Shown piece by piece: positions 57,519-64,000 of a stretch of 64,000 nucleotides of DNA; the first letter of the stretch is position 1, and each line of letters opens with the position of its first letter. This stretch comes from Gnetum montanum. Taxonomy: Eukaryota; Streptophyta; Gnetopsida; Gnetales; Gnetaceae. A program made the position numbers and the translations under genes. The stretch covers positions 816,117-880,116 of the forward strand of contig MNCI01008302.1 in assembly GCA_015680685.1 (NCBI GenBank), read 5' to 3'. The notes under the pieces are model-generated. The model worked only from the letters and a program-made list of their open reading frames with translations, was not told where the DNA came from and made no database searches.

Positions 57519-59480
57519 TGCACTTTCTTGCCTGGTGAATTAAGGCCTTAAAAAGTCTTCTCAATAACAGAAACTATTAAATTCCGCCTTAGAAACCATA
57601 TTATTTTTATTCCAACCTACAGGGAAGACGGTAACCAGAATGCATATTGCATAAAGGGAGCACAGGTATGTTTAGAAGGTGTGTCAATGTGGATAGATGC
57701 CGAAATAATAGCGTGAATTTTTATGCTAACTTCCACGCTGGAAAAACATTCATCGTCTTTTATCAAATGCAATTGTCAGATACTTTGACAACTGATATTT
57801 AGTTTCTTGATTTCTAGCATTCACTGCATTTTTAAATGAAACATCATGAAATTTAATTATCCCGAAAAAACAGCATGCGGAGTGCCGCGTAGAAGCTACT
57901 AATAACAATAGGTCTAAAAGGAATAATTGAGAAATTGAAAATGTTGTTAATAAGCCCAATAAAAAGTGATGCAGGAAACTTAAGCTGATAAAACAATGCT
58001 GCAAAGTTTGTTTCGATAACATAAACAAGGTGTGATTACTAACTCCTACAAAAAGAGATGTGGCTGGACGATTCTTATAGTCTCAAATGTTTTCAGAGGA
58101 CATGATGTTGTCTTAGGTTGAGATCAATGAGGTCACCAATGTTATATCATGATACGTAACTACGCAATTAGTTTCAGAAACTAACAGAAGCCATGCAGCG
58201 TTCTAGGAAACATAAGATACTTCGTCTCCTTACTGTTCATATAATAGCCAGATTTTATCAGCATATATTTACAAAGGTAACAACTCCACTGGTGTCACAG
58301 TCGTAGAGCAATTGAAACTTATTCACAGATATCAACAATTATTTGAAACGATGGGAGATGGAATGCTTCTTCAGGTTCAAAGCTAAGTCATCGATTTGAA
58401 CAATACTGCAGATTCGATAAGCTTCTCTAGAACTGTGAAGTTCGTTTAATTTGAATTCATTGGCTCATGGTCATTTTAATTTGAGAGAAATGAAAATTGT
58501 GGTACAAGTATATTCTATAGATATGAGATAAGATGTTCAAAAGCTCAAACCACAACCATGCCTGGCTTTAAAGCCGATTTTAACATTATTGCCAATATTT
58601 AAGATATACATCATATATGCAAGAGCATTCATATCTGTTGGTGATATCAACAACATTGACAAATACAAGATTCCTCTGAAAACGAGTATTAAAGTTTATC
58701 AGGGCATCTTTTAACGCCAATCATTCAAAAAGAAAGCAAATGCAAAGCCTAATAATCACATATCAAATAAATCATGTGTAGTAGTTAACAGCATGAAGTA
58801 TTTGGCAAAAGCAGGACGAATTTAGAGCTGCCACTTGTTAAGGAGGAAATCATAAAAACGGTGCCTGGAAGCTACGCTTTATTCTCAAAAGGTAAAATCT
58901 CACTCACCTCGAGCCCTCTGGCCAAGGAGGTACCATGAATTATTGTGTCTGTGCTGAAGATGCTTACAGGGACAAAGACAATGAGAAATCATCCATGTAC
59001 AAATAATCTCAAATCACAAGAATTGTTCTCTCTCTCTCTCTCTCTCTGCTTCTATGGTCAAACTCTGTTACAATGCAAACCATGATAGCGCAGCAAGGCA
59101 GGCGGGCAGGCAGGCAGTTATATAACAACAGCTCTACATCTACAAGGTAATGGAAACTTGCAGCTGCATTGTCTCAGGTTTGACAAAATTCATAACAATG
59201 TAAATGCAGTGTGAGTATTAACAACAAGATCTCATGTACAAAATTCAAAAAGGAAAGAAGGGCTTTTCGGGGAAACGAAAAAAAACCGCCCATGAAGCTG
59301 GCCGAGCGAGCGACAGGCCGGCTGCTTATTCTTCTGGTGTCTCCTCCTCTCCACATTTTCTTGTGTTCCCAACGCCAAATCCCTCGAATGGGTGTCCCAA
59401 ACATGATCCAATTCGAAATAATTCTACTTGTGAAGCAATCAAATTCCCAAAACAAAAAGGTCACCTCGTCGTCCACTAAA
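57519..59480 (-). other. 3' flank of the BED gene
   Basis: No coding sequence recognised. A canonical splice donor on the minus strand (GTGAGTGAG, GT at 58907-58906) follows 'agagggctcgag', which suggests a spliced 3' UTR. A (ct)n run is at 59027-59047 and a 'ggcaggc' repeat near 59097-59117. Confidence 0.4.
59027..59047 (+). repeat. (CT)n microsatellite
   Basis: Ten CT units, in the likely 3' UTR of the BED gene. Confidence 0.95.
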
Positions 59481-61901
59481 CTAAACCGTGGACGACGGCT
59501 CAGTAAACACCTCGTTCAGCACATCCTCGTCGCCATTGGCGAATAGCTCGGCGTCCTTGTCTTGGTCGTTGGCGAAGTCTCGCCTTTCAAGCCTGGCATG
59601 GGAGGCGATGAAGATCATCTTCTGAACCTTGTCCATGGCGGCCCTGGAGTGACCGTGGGCGTAGACCCAGCGCATGAAAGACCAGTTGCACTTCAAACCA
59701 CAAGAAGTAGCATGCAGAAAAATCAGCCTCACTGCAACTTTGCCCAGTGTCTTAAACTCACTCAAGCACGTCTCCCACACAAGCCTGCTGCTCTGGGGAT
59801 TAGCAATTCTCATTTTGCCGGTGACAGGATCCCTCTGCTTAACCTGCACGGCCTGGGCGTACAGCGGGTCCAATCCTTCGCTTCTCCACTTCATGAGCTC
59901 CATTACGGCAATGGGAGCCTCCTCTCTCGACACCATTCTGGTAATCAGCCTGTCCACGTCCTTCTCCTGATCCGGACGCAGCAACTGAAACGGGGGCAAA
60001 TACTTGCCGCCGCTGTCGCGGATCAGATACAGCGGGTCCAGAATGAAGGCGGCGGCCCAGGCGGGATGATAGTTTTTGACAAATCTCTTGTCCACAATCT
60101 GCAGAACCGTGGCCTCCTCGGCGCCGAACTTGGAGCACCACTCGCGGATCTTGGCGCGCAGCTCGTCCCACAGGGGCAGGCACTGACCCACGAGGGGCCG
60201 CTCCGACTCGACCTCCACGGCAAACGATTTCGCAATCCGGACAAGTTGCAGGGCCGCCTCGAGGTCGGTCCAGAACCGGACGGACCGCACCAATTCCGCG
60301 GCTTCACGGGCCACAGCGTCCTCGGCCTTGAACGAATCGTCCATCAGCGACACATGCAACGCACGGGCCGCGCCCATAACATCCTCCATCATCGCCACGA
60401 CGTCCAACCCGCTGGTGCCGTGCTGCAGCTCGGGGAGGTGGATTTTATGCAACTGAGTGGACAACGAGCAGCTGCTGCTGCTGCTGCTGCTGCAATTGCC
60501 CTTGTAACAGTGATAGTTATTGTGGCTGCTGCCGCCGCCGCTGTTGTTGAAGAAAGCCGCGAGCTTGAGGCAGTCGGAGGCAGCGGCGCGCACGAGGGGG
60601 CAGTGTTTGCAGAGGTCCTTGACGAGGCGCTGGAACGCCTGGAACTGGCACTTGAGGTTCACCATCCAGGCATGGCGTCGCTCCAGCTCCGCCAGAGCAC
60701 GAGCGGAGCCACGGTCCGTAGCGTCCGCCACGACACCGACGCAGCGCTCGGGCGGCCCGGCCGCGCCGCAGGCGGCCTCGAGCGCCTCCGAGAGCACGTC
60801 CTCCACGTCGCCGGCGCCCACGGGGCCCTGCGCGAACACGGCGCGCCGGAACAGGCTCGTGCCATTCGGCAGGTTCAGCGTCACGTTCACCAGCCGCTCC
60901 GGACCTCCGCCTGCCTCGCTTCTGCTGCTACTGCTACTGCCGCTGCCGCTGTTACTGCCGCTGCTGGACCAGCCATGGGCCGACAGCTGAAAGAAGAGAG
61001 CGTCGCGGAGCTTGGCGTCGGAGTCGGCGCGGACCTCCTGGAACTTGGCGTCGAGCTTGGCACCGGCCAGAAACTTGCGGCTCACGGGCGGCAGGCCCAC
61101 CTGCGCCAGGAAACTGCGGAACTTGGGGTGCTCCACGCACGACAACGAGACGGCGCCGCACGACTCGTAAAGCCAGTCCGCCAGCAGATTCAGCGCCGTG
61201 TCCACCTGCGCACGGCTCAGCGGCTGCCCGGGGGAGCCCCCCTTGGGGGAGCGCAGCTTCTTCACCGTGTCATCCAGCATCGCCAGAGCTCCCAAATCTT
61301 CCTTACCGCCCGACAGAACCAGCGCACCCGCACTCGAAGAGCCCGGCGTCTCACCGCCGTGGCCGTGGCCGTGGCCGTGGCCGCGTTTCCGACTCGTCCC
61401 CCCCACGGACGGCGGGGGCGCGGCGGCCAATGGCTGAACGGACACGGGCACGGGCGCCGGGCCGGGCGGGAGCGGCAGCGCGAAGTTGAAGTTGGGGCAG
61501 GTGCCGCGCTTGAGGTGCTCGGACGCCGTCCGCGAGGGATTGGACGCCGAGAAGAGGGAGTTGCAGAGCATGCAGCGCAGCTTGACGGCCCGCGCACGGC
61601 GGTCGGCGTCATGAACGAGAATTGGATCCAGATGCGCCCAGTACCAGGCGCCCTTGCCCTTCACCGCCTTCGCCCGTACCGTTACCAGCCCCTCGTAGCG
61701 CCTCTGCACCGCCTTCGCCGCCGCCTCGTCGTCGCCTCCGCCGCCGCCACCGCCGCCGCCGCTGCAGCCATTGCCGCCGCCGCCGCCGCCACTTCCTCCT
61801 CCTCCGCCGCCGCCGCCCGCGGCAACGCCTCCGCTACTGGTGTTGCTCGCCGCCGCCGCCGCCGCCATCGCCCGAGCGCGTGGCTCCTCGTCACTGCTCA
61901 T
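59481..61901 (-). CDS. BED zinc-finger protein, domesticated hAT-transposase type
   Basis: Intact 806-codon, intronless frame from ATG 61901 (M-S-S-D-E-E-P-R-A-R-A-M) to TAG 59481. Residues 24-56 are nearly all glycine. A BED-type zinc finger spans about 69-138, with C110, C113, H129 and C135. Later blocks include S-G-G-K-E-D-L-G-A-L-A-M-L, A-D-W-L-Y-E-S-C-G, H-P-K-F-R-S-F-L, V-N-V-T-L-N-L-P-N-G-T, R-P-L-V-G-Q-C-L-P-L-W, and a C-terminal hAT-like region around residues 688-780 (K-Q-R-D-P-V-T-G-K, C-N-W-S-F at about 738). From memory it resembles plant proteins such as Arabidopsis AT1G12380 and AT1G62870, of about 800 residues, whose N-terminus M-S-S-x-x-E-E-P-R supports this start. Likely nuclear and DNA-binding; target unknown. 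High GC and CpG, unlike everything around it. Confidence 0.9.
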   Translation of the reverse strand: MSSDEEPRARAMAAAAAASNTSSGGVAAGGGGGGGGSGGGGGGNGCSGGGGGGGGGDDEAAAKAVQRRYEGLVTVRAKAVKGKGAWYWAHLDPILVHDADRRARAVKLRCMLCNSLFSASNPSRTASEHLKRGTCPNFNFALPLPPGPAPVPVSVQPLAAAPPPSVGGTSRKRGHGHGHGHGGETPGSSSAGALVLSGGKEDLGALAMLDDTVKKLRSPKGGSPGQPLSRAQVDTALNLLADWLYESCGAVSLSCVEHPKFRSFLAQVGLPPVSRKFLAGAKLDAKFQEVRADSDAKLRDALFFQLSAHGWSSSGSNSGSGSSSSSRSEAGGGPERLVNVTLNLPNGTSLFRRAVFAQGPVGAGDVEDVLSEALEAACGAAGPPERCVGVVADATDRGSARALAELERRHAWMVNLKCQFQAFQRLVKDLCKHCPLVRAAASDCLKLAAFFNNSGGGSSHNNYHCYKGNCSSSSSSSCSLSTQLHKIHLPELQHGTSGLDVVAMMEDVMGAARALHVSLMDDSFKAEDAVAREAAELVRSVRFWTDLEAALQLVRIAKSFAVEVESERPLVGQCLPLWDELRAKIREWCSKFGAEEATVLQIVDKRFVKNYHPAWAAAFILDPLYLIRDSGGKYLPPFQLLRPDQEKDVDRLITRMVSREEAPIAVMELMKWRSEGLDPLYAQAVQVKQRDPVTGKMRIANPQSSRLVWETCLSEFKTLGKVAVRLIFLHATSCGLKCNWSFMRWVYAHGHSRAAMDKVQKMIFIASHARLERRDFANDQDKDAELFANGDEDVLNEVFTEPSSTV

Positions 61902-62807
61902 CCATGGCGTGTGACGCGCATAATAACAATAGTAATTGTAATAGTAAGAGCTGCCGCCGGCGCAATGGCCGCATGATTTGTCGAAAACAGCGGAATCCGA
62001 GCCAGCGCCGATCCGCCTCCAGAAACGAGCAAATCCGTGGGTTCCAAAATGCTCGGCTCCGCTGCGGCTGCTTCTGGAGTGTATTGGCCTTGGCCTGAAT
62101 GGCTGCTGCTGCTGCTGCTGTTGGTGTTTGAGATTGTGTATACGTGCTTTTTGTGAGGAGAAGGCAACAAGTGTGGTTAGTTTCGAGGCTCGGATTGCAT
62201 GTGCGAGGCGGCGTGCGATTTCACCTCCAACGGAAGAAGAAGCCCGGAACCGCAAACGGCTCCAACGCACAGAAGAAGAAGAAGAGCAGCGGCACGAGCC
62301 ATATCGTATGTGGAGACTGGTCTCAACAACCGCATGAACGGATTCATCCTTTTCTTCTGTCTCTGTACCAGCATCAGTAGTAGTAGTAGTCCTGCCGCTG
62401 CTGCTCTTTTGTTGTGGTTTGTTCGCTGATCTTGGTAATGGCGGACGAGAAAATCCTGCTCGTCTCAGTCGCTCGGAGGGTTTGGAGGACGGTGGGAACC
62501 ACAATGAGGGACGATCGCGCCGGTGGCCGGGCACGTGGGTTTTTTTGACCTCGCTCTTGCCCTTGCTCGCATTGGCGGGCGACTGTTCCAAATTCTCTGC
62601 TTGTATCTCTAATTCTTCTGCAATTTGGTGTACCAGTGTAGGCTGCACATTCTTCTCCTTCTTCTTCTTCTTCTTTCTTCTTCTCCTTGACTCGTGTTGT
62701 TGCAAGCGCGCCTTCTTCTTGTTCCTCCTCCTGTTGTTGTTGTTGTTGCTGCTGCTTCCGGTGCTGCTGCTGCTGGTTCTTCCTCTCCGACGCGGCGGCC
62801 ATCGCAA
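61902..62807 (-). other. Open in-frame extension or 5' leader of the BED gene
   Basis: The frame stays open for 302 codons upstream of the chosen start, to an ATG at 62807. The predicted peptide is low complexity: Asn and Ser runs, a Lys/Arg block (R-R-R-K-K-K-K-K-K-E-K), a Gln run from a CAG/CTG-type repeat near 62102-62125, and a Tyr/Asn stretch. It has no domain I recognise, so I read it as GC-rich 5' UTR. An alternative is an N-terminally extended 1108-residue isoform. Confidence 0.5.
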
Positions 62808-63560
62808 TCATGGGCAATTCCATCATGGCCAAAATCAAAAGAAACCGAGGCCACAAAACGCGGCCGATGCCAAAGCCTCCCAGAAATTGAGTGATGAACA
62901 GGGAACGATGTCCTGTGGCGTCTCAAAATGGCGGAATTCTCTGGGTCCATCTGCGGGCCAACAAATCGGGCATGCACATCACAAAATCTCGGATGCCATT
63001 CTGTCCATCATCATCCACCACCAGCACCACCGGATGTGTCCGTGTCTCGCTCTTTATCTCTGCTCTCGTCTGCTTCCTTCGTTTTCATTTTCATTTTCGG
63101 TCATTACTCCAACGCATCGTTCCTGCTCCTCCTCTTCTCGCTGTGACTTTGGTTTCTCTTATTTTTTTTTTCTCTAACCCACTGAATCAATCACGCCTGT
63201 CCACTGCTCTGCAAGGGATTTTCTCTCTTAATAATTATGGCCGCGGTCATGTTAGCTCATTTAATTATCATTGTTGGTTGGGAGATTTCCTATTTTAGCT
63301 CGGAATGATTGTAAAGACTGTTCTTCTTCTTCTTCTTCCATCGTTTGTGCTTTCCGGATTCGCCTGTGCGCCCCTGGCTTTTGTATAGACTCTTCATCTT
63401 TTGTATATGGATTTCCTATTTTTCAAATCACGGATGATATCTGTACGTTGTCCGTTGTCTGCGCTCTCTTCCGTCTACTTTCTCGCCTACACAAGCGGCT
63501 ACTTCCAACTGGACCGCGAGAAACTTAGCTGTCAAAGCATGTCCTCCGGTGTTTGAACGA
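62808..63560 (-). promoter_or_regulatory. Upstream region of the BED gene
   Basis: Moderate GC, with CT-rich and (ttc)n stretches (for example 63322-63339) read as GA-rich on the gene strand. No convincing TATA box was picked. Open frames here have no likeness to known proteins. Confidence 0.4.
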
Positions 63561-64000
63561 TGACAATTTCTTGTGACCAACTTTGACACCCTGAAAGTAA
63601 TGAAAAACGAACCGGTAACATCAACACTGAGGCGTACCTTAAGCTAAAAACATTTTTACTAGTTTTCGGTCAAAATTTCATTGAAGTCATTCAAGAGCAT
63701 AATGTATGCAAGTCCACTTATTTAAATGATACTGAACCACAGACAGACTTAGACCTAGTTACTTGGTGATAAAATCAATTTCCAATATTGTATCTAGAAT
63801 GTCATACCTCTACTTACGTCATCCAAGATGCAATGTAGTGGGTCCTAGTCCTCACTATATATACCAACCCACCATCATCACATCATAAGAACAACTTTGG
63901 TTCAACACTTAAGGCAAATTCTTGTAGTTTGTTTTCTTGATTTACACTTAGCAATACAATGAATGCTTGTAATGTGGTTTTTAGCAATTGTATAGAATCT
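63561..64000 (+). other. AT-rich right end with TATA-like LTR-style sequence
   Basis: TATATATA at 63856-63863 followed by 'ccaacccaccatcatcacatcataagaac' has the look of an LTR promoter and R region, but the window ends before this can be tested. Confidence 0.3.

Noticed and set aside
59562-61976. 804-codon open frame on the + strand opposite the BED gene
   Set aside because: It is the antisense shadow of a GC-rich gene (few A/T-rich stop codons possible). Its product is low complexity and resembles no family, while the minus-strand frame has a BED zinc finger and conserved blocks.
62419-63177. 252-codon + strand frame near the BED gene promoter
   Set aside because: It consists of Leu and Phe runs made by CTT/CTG/TTC repeats opposite the gene's leader.
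63856-63863. Right-end TATA box as a gene promoter
   Set aside because: No coding sequence follows before the window ends; it may be an LTR, so it is kept only as a low-confidence note.
1-64000. tRNA or rRNA genes
   Set aside because: I saw no convincing cloverleaf box A/box B pair or rRNA core; tRNA-like words are primer-binding sites of retrotransposons.

Overview
This window is plant nuclear DNA made mostly of old, nested LTR retrotransposons, with one well-preserved host gene near the right end. Most retroelement reading frames are broken by TAG/TAA/TGA stops that mostly look like decayed CAG/CAA/CGA codons, and CpG is sparse there: the usual sign of long-term cytosine methylation in a large, slowly purging plant genome. 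A gymnosperm or other large-genome seed plant fits, but the sequence alone does not fix the species. There is one 90-base assembly gap (39057-39146).

Layout. 1-17547: element A, a Ty3/gypsy element of the Tat (Ogre/Retand-like) type on the + strand: gag, protease, RT, two RNase H-like domains, integrase and a 3' LTR. 17548-17652: a small minus-strand gag fragment. 17653-34196: element B, a second Tat element of the same family on the minus strand. 34322-36134: a further LTR of the same family, directly in tandem with the 5' LTR of B. 36135-38863 and 48487-49242: remains of Ty1/copia elements. 38864-48486: element C, a much younger Athila-like gypsy element on the minus strand, inserted into a copia gag with a perfect 5-bp target duplication. 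49243-59400: AT-rich intergenic DNA with two tandem repeats. 59481-61901: an intronless BED zinc-finger gene of domesticated hAT-transposase type, minus strand, intact, with a long open in-frame upstream extension.

The most interesting system is in A and B. Between protease and RT, both carry a long gene in the opposite orientation to gag-pol. The two copies are diverged, yet share a TATA box about 130-140 bp before the start, a first exon of identical length (119 nt), several short AT-rich GT...AG introns at matching places, a long exon of nearly equal length, a coiled-coil-like block, and an acidic C-terminus ending in Asn-Thr-Thr-Ser-stop. This cassette is flanked by short arrays built on a ttaaactagca-like motif, and its first intron (copy B) holds a palindrome array related to palindromes in the LTR U3. 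It looks like a spliced antisense accessory gene with its own promoter. I do not recognise its protein family.
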